Position numbers and translations under genes: made by a program. Shown piece by piece: positions 55,214-64,000 of a DNA stretch of 64,000 nucleotides. The notes below the pieces were generated by a model. It was not told the DNA's origin. It did no database searches and saw only the letters and a list, made by a program, of their open reading frames with translations. The number at the start of each line of letters is the position of its first letter. Position 1 is the first letter of the stretch. Source of the DNA: Pseudoips prasinana. Lineage: Eukaryota; Arthropoda; Insecta; Lepidoptera; Nolidae. Location of the stretch: assembly GCA_951640165.1 (NCBI GenBank), contig OX621254.1, forward strand, positions 24,030,001 through 24,094,000. The letters run 5' to 3'.

Positions 55214-56580
55214 CCTTGGTTTATCTGAGCGATACTATCATTTTTGAATTTGAAACATGTTACACATGACATTGTACTCCTCGCGTTTCATCACAAATTT
55301 GTTAGATGTTTAGCATATCTTGGTAATTTGTTTCATTTCCTTAAAGTGATTCGCATCTGACTATCGCATTCGTCATGTAAATGTTAATGGTCCCACCGTC
55401 TAGCTAGGAAAACAAGAAAGAAATGTTGTCTTTTGTCAATGTCATGTGTATAATTGTTTAGTTTTGTGAATGTTTTAAAATATTTTGAATATATTAATAA
55501 AAGTTGTGTCCAACACCAGAAAACTTTCTTCCTTAGTGTATCACAAACTCATCATTGCCGAAATTGTGGTGACTAAACCACAGAGAACTTAACAGGAAAA
55601 TTGAATTGAAAATTAGATTTTCTTAATAATCGATTTTTGGAAAAACCGGTAAGTAAGAAAATAAAACAGGTAAATAAACGACCCACTGACCGAATATTGA
55701 AATAAGGTTATGCTTGACCACAATAGAGTATTTTGATATTGATTATTTTTAAGTATAGATTTTAGCAGGGCCCTAGTGGCCTCTTTATTCACAAGTTTTT
55801 GGAAATATTAGTTTATAAGGAAATTATGTCAGAAAATTATATGATATCTTTGTTTTTATTGACTGCATGTGAAACTTATACTTCTGTTGCTATGGTACTT
55901 TATTTATACAGGCACTATCTGCCTAAAAGGAGGATCCAATCACAAATTTTGTTTTATACCTAAACTTATATTACCAATTAAACAAAAACATTACAAAATT
56001 ATTTTTCTTATGTAATATATTTTAAAATTACAAAAACATACATTTTAAAATATAAAACAATAAGCTCTGCAACGGGCAACAGGAGGGGCCCACTTGTAAA
56101 ATATTGTTCTTGACCCAAACACCAAGCATAAGCCTCTTTAGGTGTTTTTAAAGCTCTTTGCTATTAATTTGTTTGTGTTAACTATTGGCACAATGATAGC
56201 TGAGTTATTATTCTTATAAGGGAGAACAGACTAATACACGATGACATCCTGATGCTTGTAGTGTCTGGGTTAAGTGAGATAGAGCTAAGTTAATGTGAGA
56301 ATAATATTTCATCATGTGGACACAGTGTTACCAGGACCTCCGGGGACTGGAAATAGGCGCCACCAGAAGAATAATAATGTGAGAATGGGTGGTCACTAAT
56401 CATAGACACTTAGGTTAACTTGCTTGTTACTACAGCACATTATAGGGGTGAGCAGAATAGTGAGAGGTGACCTCATGGGACTTATAATTTCTGGCTTAAG
56501 TTATATATAGAAAAGTCCAGAAGTTCAAGTTGTTCAGAACAGTCATTAATCTCTGGATCAAGGATCAGTGATTATTTTGT
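55214..56580. other. no gene recognised
   Basis: AT-rich, no open frame over 60 codons with a recognisable domain and no repeat that I can name. Confidence 0.4.
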
Positions 56581-56581
56581 A

Positions 56582-56750
56582 ACCATAGGTAGGAATGAGA
56601 CATAATGTTTAAGTGTACAACTGACAGAATACACTTAAACATTATGTCTTAACTTCACAAGTATATTTGATATGAACACCATTCTCACGGTAAAAAAATA
56701 GTAAAATTAACCTAATTTAAGACCAATCATTGCATTCCTACCTATGGTGT
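56582..56750. repeat. compound inverted repeat
   Basis: Inner arms 56598-56617 and 56630-56649 are perfect 20-bp complements (AGACATAATGTTTAAGTGTA). The preceding 16 bp (ACCATAGGTAGGAATG) reappears inverted near 56735-56750, after an 85-bp spacer. AACTGACAGAATACACTT occurs again at 56754. Probably a MITE or a pair of nested insertions. Confidence 0.75.
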
Positions 56751-56844
56751 TCAACTGACAGAATACACTTCAGGTTTTGTTCAGATCAGCATGTTTGTTA
56801 ATATTATTTTTAATTCTTTATATATCCAATGGTTATGTATCTGT

Positions 56845-57290
56845 GAAGCAGGGTACTTTACAAACATATTATCGATTGACACACACCTGTACTCAGAACA
56901 CAAACCGATGGGTCATACCTACATGTAGGTCTTCATGTAGACCTCATTTTAAAAGAATGAAAATACTAACTCATAGCTCTGTATATATCCTCGAAATTGG
57001 ACTGTTTGTTAGAAAGCATCCACAATTAATTGAAAGAGTGGACCTAAAAAGCCTGTTTAGCCAAAGAGATCCTACAAAAATTGTAATGTTAAAATGTCGA
57101 ACTACTCTTTACCATAAAAATTGTATGTTTATGTGTGTTAAAGTATATAATAAAATACCTCAAACACTACGAGAACTACCACTAGTCATAACCTATTATA
57201 ATATAAATATTGTATGCCCAAAATGGGCTGATTGATGTGTCAACCATGAAACATGTAACAACTGTATTATAACTCAATCAGAACAATAAA
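56845..57290 (+). pseudogene. CR1/Jockey-like LINE C-terminal fragment fused to SINE-B debris
   Basis: 56845-56930 is SINE-B-like (GCAGGGTACTTTACAAACAT). Then SCRPHFKRMKILTHSSVYIL, EIGLFVRKHPQLIERVDLKS, TTLYHKNCMFMCVKVYNKIP and QTLRELPLVIT are a LINE RT C-terminus of the LINE-D type, ending near 57235 with a 3' end CAATAAAGACTACTTTACTT. The 152-residue open frame therefore joins two unrelated pieces. Confidence 0.75.
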
Positions 57291-57469
57291 GACTACTTTA
57301 CTTTACAAATAGGTGATCTGTGCGGGAATCTAACTGGGGATCAATTGTGGCAAGTTAAAGACAGTCAATGTTTAAGTGTATTTTCACCTTACAGAATACA
57401 CTTCAGGTTTTATTCGGATCAGCATTTTTTAAAATTCTTTATCGCTCCAAGGAATGATGATGAATCTCT

Positions 57470-57605
57470 GAAGCAGGGTACTTTAGGAGCATATCATCGA
57501 ATTGCCACAAAGTACACCTAGCCTAGACTCAGAACATATACTGATGGGTCATACAAATGGACACAATGTGGCAAGGTGACTGTCTTAACTGCTGTGCAAG
57601 AAGTG
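57470..57605 (-). mobile_element. SINE-B-like fragment
   Basis: Diverged SINE-B body on +: GAAGCAGGGTACTTTAGGAG, CTAGACTCAGAACATATACT, GATGGGTCATACAAATG, GTGACTGTCTTAACTGCTG. Confidence 0.6.
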
Positions 57606-57618
57606 GAGTACATATGTA

Positions 57619-57753
57619 CAGACGCCAGCACATCAAGCTACCCCAATCTGTCAAATTTCCGCTATAGAAAGTAAACCTTATGCTTTTGTGATAAAGTTGA
57701 AAATCTATAAAAGCAATTTGACAGATTGAGGTAGCTGGATGTGCTGGCGTCTG
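57619..57753. mobile_element. 135-bp TA-site MITE, copy 2
   Basis: Same element and same length as 11652-11786, with TA on each side (57617-57618 and 57754-57755). Confidence 0.9.
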
Positions 57754-57759
57754 TACATT

Positions 57760-58964
57760 ATGTTCTAGTTGTAGTCCTGAGTGTGAGTCATCAGATGTCA
57801 TCATTGAGGACAAGAAAGGTTGGCATTGTTGGCAAAACAATAGTGTATTTACCATATATATTATGTCATAAAAACGCTCTACCATCATGGCATATGTTTC
57901 TGTCGACCTACTTTCGTTAAAAATATGCATAGGGGTATAGATAACACACAAAAGTTTCTATATTTTACTATTTACATGTCTATAGGACATTAAAGAAGAG
58001 ATATCTGCATGCTGTTCAGAAGCATAATTTTTCAAAATGTTGCGGTCTCGATCAATTGCAAAATCAGGTTGGAAATGTCGCTGAATCAGTTGTAGTTATT
58101 TCTGTTGCATTGTTGTCTGATATGTGTGCAATGTTTGATGTGTGAGCAGCCACAATGAACTAATCCTTAATTATGATTTACTTTATTTTTTATTCTTTTA
58201 AGGCCTGAGAGCCCTTCATGTGGAACCAGCCTGAGTTTTTTTTTTTTTAATAATAATAATAATAATATTTATTTTCAGAAAGTTACAGATACTTAAGTTA
58301 AATACAACAGAATGTTGTTGTCTTATTGAAATATTTTTATATTTGAATACATACCTGTTTTTGTAACTTACTTTATGTGATGGGGGTTAAAGAGTGTATC
58401 CACACCATCCTTGACGTGTAGAAAAATAGATCATATACCTATATAACTTTTTGAAGGCCCCAATTAATGTTATGATATTTTATGGGTGCTAAGGTGCCAA
58501 TTAAAAGAGACTTCTTTTTAATAGCATTATTCACCTCTATAAATTTACATTGCCGTCTAAATTACTAAGTCAGCCACAATTAACGAGTCTCTGAATGATA
58601 CTATCTTAACCACTAGTTATCTTCTATGTAAGCCACTTCATTCACAAAGATCCAAAAAATGGGGTTTTTTAAAACTTTCCACCAACAATAGTGTATCTAG
58701 CGCTCGGCGGCCGCTGCCGCGTATTTTTTAGAATATATACTTAATTTCAATGGAGGGCTGCCTGCTGAAATTACCTACAACTTGCAATAGTTTAGTTCAT
58801 TACTTTATGATTTTAGGAAGTGACTTGATTTGGGTATGTTTACCTAAATACATTTTGAAGGTCCCAATTAACAGTATAATATTTTATAATAACATCAATA
58901 AGACCATTTTTATATTCTAGAAGAAGAAGTAAGGTTTTACCTACATCATTATAGGCAGTTATTT
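57760..58964. other. no gene recognised
   Basis: AT-rich; a (TAA)n run at 58247-58268 and a small GC-rich patch at 58690-58720. Nothing else identified. Confidence 0.4.
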
Positions 58965-59176
58965 ATCCCCCGAGGTGTCACAGGTTGTGGGTTCGATTCC
59001 CACCCAGGGCAGAGATTTATGTGCATGAACATGTCTGTTTGTCCCGACTCTGGGTAATAAGTATGTATTATACTAAAAAAGTAGTATATGTAGTAGATAT
59101 CAATTATCCGTTTTCCATAGTACTAAACTCTGCTTAGTTTGGGATCAGATAGCAGTGTGTGAATAATGTCCCAGGA
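58965..59176 (+). mobile_element. SINE-A, 5' tip missing
   Basis: Begins at CCCCGAGGTGTCACAGGTTG, has B box GGTTCGATTCCC and ends at AATAATGTCCCAGGATAT. Confidence 0.8.
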
Positions 59177-59865
59177 TATTATTAATGTTATTATTTGGTT
59201 GGCTTCTAAAAGTACGCCATTTTGAAAATTATCAATCATGTATGATCTTTTATAAATTCATACTATCCAGAGGCACCTTTATGATAATAATTCTGCTAAT
59301 ATCTCTTATATACCATATACCTAATGTTATTTTTATTACCATCATAAGGAATATCAGAGATATTTAAATTATACTACTTTACATTATTCCAAGCATATTA
59401 CACATCTGAATTCCTTGCTACACACGACATAAATCCTTATACATATTGCCAAACCTCATTCAAATTAAAATTCAAATTGTTTATTTGCTTTAAACAGGGT
59501 GATACATAATGTGGTGTATAACATTACAGGAGAACAAGCCCATTTAGCTATAAAAACAGCATGCAAATATCAACAAACTTTAAAATATAAAAGCATCTAG
59601 TTAATTCACAATTAAAATCACAATGTTTATAATCGGTAATCTGTGTATGGATTCTTCTAATAAATGTTTCTATAGCTGTTATGATTTAAAATCTCTTGAA
59701 CGGAATAAAACGCATTATACAACTTGCATTGAACTTGATTCACAGGATTAATATGTAAGACACAGACATAAGCCTCCATTTTATTTCATCCTTATATTTA
59801 ATGGCCTTCAAAATGCCAGAGGTAACAATTTGTGTCTATGTTTCCTACTTTTATATAGGTAGGTA

Positions 59866-60172
59866 ATACTACTCTGTCAAGAAAGTACCGGGAAAAGATC
59901 AATAATATACAAAATGTTTGTTATTCATCCAAATTTATTTTATCTCCTTCAAAGTATGCTCCTTCAGAAACGATACACTTAGGTACGCCTACGAATAATC
60001 CATTCATCAAAACATTTTTTAAACGCTGCTTTCGGAATTGAGTTCAGTTCTCGCCGCGAATTCTCCTTTATGTATTCTACCGATTGAAAACGGGTACCAC
60101 GAAGTGGTAATTTGAGTTTAGGAAAAAGAAAGAAGTCAGCTGGAGCCATTCTGGTGAATATGGTGGTTTATT
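59866..60172 (-). pseudogene. mariner transposase C-terminus and 3' inverted repeat
   Basis: Minus strand encodes PPYSPEW (the PYSPDL block before the last catalytic Asp, here disrupted), KCIVSEGAYFEGDKINLDE and a stop, then the terminal repeat ending TTTCTTGACAGAGTAG. Two frame breaks. Only the 3' third of a mariner element is left; a TA-rich site (TAATACTA) adjoins the end. Confidence 0.85.
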
Positions 60173-60479
60173 TATACTTATTGCACAAAACTGTACAAAG
60201 GCGGACTTAATGCCAAAGGCATTCTCTCCCAGTCAACCTTAGGGTGATGCAGAGATAATATGGTAGGTGCACTATAGACCAAGTATAATAAAAATTACTA
60301 AAATACTTGACAAGTATAGTGGTTGCTGGATGGTATTTGAATTTGGAACCATAAACAAATAATCCATTCCCGATACTTTTTTGACTGAATGTATTTTCTT
60401 CTTTGTTTTAATGACCAATTTAATTTTTTATACATTATGTATATTCAAATTGGATTATTAACTTCGAACTTTCTATTTG

Positions 60480-60722
60480 ACGGGCATGTTGGCGTGGTTG
60501 GCAAATGCTTGCTTTTCACACCGGAGGTTGTGGGTCCCACCCAGGACAGATATTTGTGTGCATGAACATGTCTGTTTGTCCTGAGTCTGGGTGTAATTAT
60601 CTATGTAAGTATGTATTTACAAAAGAAAAGCAGTATATGGAGTATATCAGTGACCTGTTTTCCATAGTACAAGCTCTGCTTAGTTTGGGATCAGATGGCC
60701 GTGTGTAAATAATGTCCCAGGA
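60480..60722 (+). mobile_element. SINE-A, near full length
   Basis: GTTGGCGTGGTTGGCAAATG, GCTTTTCACACCGGAGGTTG, then a B box with a 5-bp deletion (GTGGGTCCCACCC), body and 3' end CCGTGTGTAAATAATGTCCC. Confidence 0.85.
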
Positions 60723-60724
60723 TA

Positions 60725-61337
60725 TAAATATCTTCTTTAAAGTTCAAAGTTAATATTTTTCAAATTCAAAGTAATTCTACTTGAACAAAATTGATGTTGA
60801 TTGTATGGTTAGTTATTATTGGTTACTTAATGTGTCCCATAAGAGGCTGTGTACACCACGTATTTTAAACGCGCCGTCTCAAAGCATTAAATACTTTCAC
60901 ACACATAGCATAGGAACTTTTTTGAAATAGTGTTGTATTAGGCTTACAATTTATGACAAGTCTATCACCATGTCTTGTGTTGCGAGGAAAAACATCTTTA
61001 GCTCTAGTAAATAACTGTGGCTGCGTTTTCACAAATACACCAATTAACGCGCTAACGCGCGTCTGAATCGCTACAAACGCGCGTCAGCAGCGCGCTTATA
61101 AAACGTGGTGTACATAAGCCCTAATGTGCATTCCTCTGTTTATTAATGTGTAGCTAGACTCTAAAGTGTAGTGCATGGATGTTTACCTACTTATCCTCAA
61201 GACATTGGACCCAAGATATGACAACTTTTAAGTCAGCATGTTGTCTCAAACAGTATTCTATTTTGAATCCTAATGCAGTGGATGTACATATAATCGATAT
61301 GAATATTTGATCACCTTCAAATACATATTTTTTGAAA
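60725..61337. other. upstream region of the SNAPC1-like gene
   Basis: No gene recognised. Includes a block of GCGCGTC/ACGCGC repeats near 61045-61100 with ACACCACGTATTTTA at 60855 and its inverted partner AAACGTGGTGTACAT at 61105, i.e. a loose inverted repeat of about 270 bp. Confidence 0.45.
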
Positions 61338-61512
61338 GACAACGCCCGCACTAGGGAATCTAATCCCTGTGTCGCGGGGTACTTTACAAACATATAACAG
61401 ACGGACACAACTTACATCCAGACTCAGAACAACTATTTATGGGTCACACAAATAGTTGTGCGACACAAAGCGGCGAGGCAACTGTATTAGCCGCTGCGCA
61501 ACACGTGCAGTC
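61338..61512 (-). mobile_element. SINE-B
   Basis: Body CCCGCACTAGGGAATCTAAT and GTGTCGCGGGGTACTTTAC on +; tRNA-like head reversed at the right end, with part of the B-box region deleted. Ends 37 bp before the first ATG of the next frame. Confidence 0.8.
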
Positions 61513-61614
61513 GAAATAATCTTCTTTAATCTGGCTCCTGGAATCTGAATGTCTTGTTCATCTCCTGGTCGAAATTCGGCCATGGTGACCACTATTAAAT
61601 GTATTTTTCTAGGT

Positions 61615-63402
61615 ATGGATCAATTCCAAAATGCGTATATAGCGGATGGGTTTGCGGATGACTGCGATGAGCTGATACATCGGTGCATCAAAGAGGGCTA
61701 CGTGACTTACGAAGTGTTCTGCGATATATGGCAGGATATGCAACTGGGGAGTTTATATCAGTAAGTATTTTTTTCTATTAAAAAAAAGACATTGTCCGCA
61801 CTAGGGAAGCTAATCCCGGTGTCGCGGGGTGCTTTACAAACATATAATCGACGGGCACAAATTGCATCCAGACTCAGAACAACTATATATAGGTCACACA
61901 AATAGTTATCCGGCACGAAACTCGAACCCGCGACACGAAGCGTCGAGGCGATTGTCTTAGCCACACGTGCAGTTTTCTTTATATACCTACTAATTTTGTT
62001 CTTCGAGTAAATTTTTCAACCACAACCACCTCGTTAGTCAAATTACGTCCACTGCTAGACAAAAGCCTCCCTAAAGAATGGGGGGATATGCCATAATCGC
62101 CACGCTTGGCAGACGGGTTGGCGATCGCAGTAAGATGGTCATAGTTCACAGAAAAACGCTGCTGCCCTTTTTCTGGTAGGAATTCCGTCGGGACGATTTC
62201 TACGCCCCCCACGGGATGAGATGGGGTGATGATATTTTACACCGTCACCACACAGTGAAAAGGTTTTTTTATTTCGCACGCACCACTCCCTGCCATGAGC
62301 AGGGTTGTTGTTTAAATATGTATATTGTTCATACATAGACTCACTCCTGTTTCCCAGAAGGGTAGGCAGAGACAACGGATTTCCATTTGAGACATTCCTT
62401 AATAATAACATTAATCATTTTGATGTTGTGTTTCTGCGTGTGAGTAAGGTCGCCAGAGGTCATCGGGGTGAGGGGAAGCGTCAGCAACGTTTGCTTGCTG
62501 ACTCTTAAAGGCCGGCAACGCACCTGCGACTCCTCTGGTGTTGTGAATGTCCAAGGGCGGCGGTGATCACTGATCTCTTACCATCAGGTTACCCATTTGC
62601 TCGTTTGTCGCCCTCTGATATGAAAAAAAACACACTCGCAGATACATGATGACCGAAATGTTGGTTTTGTCGTCTATATCGGCCAGCCTGTTGGCGTGGT
62701 TGGCAAATGCTTGCTTTTCACACTGGAGGTCATGATGTCGATTCCCATCCAGGACAGATCTAATGCATGAACATGTCTGTTTGTCCTGAGTCGGGGTGTA
62801 ATCTATACATATAATAAAATCGTAGGAAAGTCAAAACTGTACATTGAATATTTTTTTAAAGGATACTTGGGGCGTGATCTACAATCGATATCGAAGGCAA
62901 AAGTATAGTTTGTAGAATTTTTGTCTGTTTGTCTGTATGTATGTCCGGGCTAAACTCAAAAAGTACTGCAAGGAGTTACTTCAAATTTGCATGAATATTA
63001 CTAAGAGGTCGGATCAACATATAGGCTACATATTATCACGCTATCACCTACGGGGGAGGAGGTCGGATAATTTATAAAGTAAAACCGCGGGGCACAGCTT
63101 GTTATCTATATAAGTATGTATTTACAAAAGAAAAGTACTTATATCAGGTATCTGGTTTCCATAGTACAAGCTCTGCTTAGTTTGGGATCAGATGGCCGTG
63201 TGTAAATAATGTCCCAGGATATAATAATTATTATACATGACCTATATATCAGGACCCTGACCTATTTATTATCCTTGTCTACAATTCTAACAGAATTATA
63301 TATTACAGCGGCAGAACTTCCGGTGCGGAGATAGCCGAGCTATCAGAAGAAGTACTTCACATAGCTAAACACTATTTGGTGACCGAAGGGCCAAATATTG
63401 AG
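61615..63402 (+). CDS. SNAPC1: SNAPC1/SNAP43-like snRNA-activating complex subunit, 5' exons (partial)
   Basis: Exons 61615-61760 and 63309-63402 join in phase (CA|C = His49) with GTAAGT donor and TTACAG acceptor, giving 80 residues: AYIADGFADDCDELIHRCIK, YVTYEVFCDIWQDMQLGSLY, HGRTSGAEIAELSEEVLHIA, KHYLVTEGPNIE, then a GTACGC donor. The pattern F-x-F-x-W-M-x-G-x-(IL)-(FY)-x-GR followed by an E-x-L-x-IA-x-(RK)-(HY)-(FY)-(FL) helix is that of SNAPC1, a subunit of the complex that recruits RNA polymerases II and III to snRNA promoters. A splice-like TTTTTCTAG ends 2 nt before the ATG, so a 5' exon may exist; an in-frame ATG at 61549 is the alternative. The rest lies beyond the window. The 1.5-kb intron is made of SINEs, a LINE tail and a Helitron. 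Confidence 0.65.
61787..61970 (-). mobile_element. SINE-B in the SNAPC1-like intron
   Basis: + strand: CATTGTCCGCACTAGGGAAG, GTGTCGCGGGGTGCTTTAC, and reversed B box GAAACTCGAACCCGCGAC near 61917. Begins 26 nt after the exon donor. Confidence 0.8.
62035..62255 (-). mobile_element. SINE-C
   Basis: Minus strand: TGTGTGGTGACGGTGTAAAA, GTGGGGGGCGTAGAAATCGT, GCAGCAGCGTTTTTCTGTGA, CTGCGATCGCCAACCCGTCT, AGGGAGGCTTTTGTCTAGCA. This copy stays open as a 77-residue frame (61979-62212). Confidence 0.75.
62333..62404 (-). mobile_element. LINE-B 3' end, 70 bp
   Basis: Minus strand encodes KWKSVVSAYPSGKQE then stop and ATGTATG; a very short 5'-truncated copy, like 31091-31162. Confidence 0.8.
62497..62630 (+). 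mobile_element. Jockey-like LINE 3' tail
   Basis: AAAGGCCGGCAACGCACCTG, CTCTGGTGTTGTGAATGTCC, ACCATCAGGTTACCC, then an A-rich tail. Related in reverse to 4407-4480. Confidence 0.7.
62680..63222 (+). mobile_element. SINE-A split by a Helitron
   Basis: SINE-A runs 62680-62801 and 63102-63222. Head TGTTGGCGTGGTTGGCAAAT and a B box with a small insertion. Confidence 0.85.
62802..63101 (+). mobile_element. Helitron nested in SINE-A
   Basis: 5' TCTATACATATAATAAAATC, 3' AAAACCGCGGGGCACAGCTT G (CTAG mutated to CTTG). SINE-A reads GTGTAA|TTATCTATA when uninterrupted, so the insertion fell exactly between A and T, as for Helitrons. Confidence 0.9.
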
Positions 63403-63454
63403 GTACGCATATTACGGCAATTTATTAATATGTTAGAAGTAAAAAAAAATATTT

Positions 63455-63690
63455 ATGGACCTCCAACAGAGTATGATGTCCACCGCGACGTGTCCGTCGA
63501 TGGCGAACCCGAAGCGAATATGGCTCGCAAACCCAAATTTAGTTTTTAACACTCTATCGCATGACACGCAATACAGCTGATTATTAGAGTTGTATGTATA
63601 GTTATATACTGGCTTGGGCTTTAATTTTTTGTGTTGGCGATCTATGTTATTTAACCTGGCAGCAGCTTCTCGCACATCGACACATACACA
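63455..63690 (-). pseudogene. retroelement C-terminal fragment with CxxC-type finger
   Basis: Minus strand encodes REAAARLNNIDRQHKKLKPK, then QLYCVSCDRVLKTKFGFASH, IRFGFAIDGH. A C-x2-C-x12-H arrangement of this kind ends several insect LINE polyproteins. It begins 50 bp after the SNAPC1-like exon, antisense to it. Confidence 0.5.
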
Positions 63691-63711
63691 CAATACAAAG
63701 TGTTTTTTTTT

Positions 63712-63903
63712 TAAGACAACGCCCGCACATGTATACTAATCCCTGTGTCGCGGGGTACTTTACAAACATATAATAGACGGACACAAATTACATCCAGACT
63801 CAGAACTTATGGGTCACACAAATAGTTGTCCGGCGCGGGACTCGAACCCGTGACACGAAGTGGCGAGGCGACTGTCTTAGCCCCTACACTACACGTGAAG
63901 TCA
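63712..63903 (-). mobile_element. SINE-B, complete
   Basis: Best preserved copy: the minus strand has CACGTGTAGTGTAGGGGCTA, GACAGTCGCCTCGCCACTTC and a perfect B box in CACGGGTTCGAGTCCCGCGC, then the body ending near CCCGCACATGTATACTAATC. Confidence 0.85.
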
Positions 63904-64000
63904 AAGACAAAGATGTTTTTTTTCAGTGGAAGTCACAGTATGCACTATCTAATACCTATGTGAACAGTTTTGAATGTATAATTTATGTCCAAAGAAATGC

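Noticed and set aside
56777..57235. 152-residue protein gene with a signal-peptide-like start
   Set aside because: The hydrophobic start is AT-rich non-coding/SINE sequence joined to a LINE C-terminus.

Overview
The window is AT-rich, intron-containing animal DNA dominated by transposable elements. It is almost certainly lepidopteran: it carries many short Helitrons with moth/butterfly-type ends (5' TC-ACACTAATATTATAAAGG or TCTATACATATAATAAA, 3' hairpin plus CTAG inserted between A and T), several tRNA-headed SINEs, RTE-, CR1- and Jockey-like LINE fragments, and a nuclear COX5B gene of insect type. Family names below rest on motif recognition by eye, not on searches.

Five protein genes can be supported. 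(1) COX5B, mitochondrial cytochrome c oxidase subunit Vb, four coding exons on + between 1317 and 10037, giving a 122-residue protein; its introns are full of transposon debris. (2-4) Three intronless BTB/POZ genes on + (17665-18612, 33420-34367, 50556-51476). The first two sit in a young direct segmental duplication (12608-18812 and 28624-34565, about 6 kb each, proteins differ at 6 of 315 residues). The third is an older copy whose 5' half and flanks have diverged while the 3' end of its coding sequence stays nearly identical, which looks like gene conversion. (5) The first visible exons of a SNAPC1/SNAP43-like gene (61615-63402, +), which runs off the right edge.

Layout: 1-1.2 kb, LINE remnant and COX5B promoter region; 1.2-10.2 kb, COX5B; 10.28-11.33 kb, a seven-copy 150-bp tandem array; 11.4-12.6 kb, nested Helitron/SINE/MITE; 12.6-18.8 kb, duplication unit 1; 18.8-20.4 kb, repeats; 20.45-25.13 kb, a head-to-tail Helitron cluster full of about 20 degenerate copies of a 130-150-bp repeat; 25.3-28.6 kb, LINE and SINE fragments; 28.6-34.6 kb, unit 2; 34.6-36 kb, CR1-like LINE and an (AT)n tract; 36.4-39.3 kb, a Helitron with broken Pif1-type helicase; 40.6-42.6 kb, a decayed pogo/Tigger-like transposon; 42.6-49.5 kb, mixed repeats and a dead Tc1-like transposase; 49.9-51.5 kb, the third BTB copy; 51.5-61.3 kb, LINE, MITE, mariner and SINE remnants; 61.5-64 kb, the SNAPC1-like gene with a transposon-filled first intron.

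The genes do not form an operon or obvious pathway. The coherent story is evolutionary: repeated duplication of one BTB gene, with shared and unshared insertions that give an order of events, in a neighbourhood kept unstable by Helitrons and LINEs. No clearly new enzymatic or defence system is visible; the strongest candidates for something undescribed are the BTB cluster with its partial sequence homogenisation and the tandem Helitron/minisatellite block.
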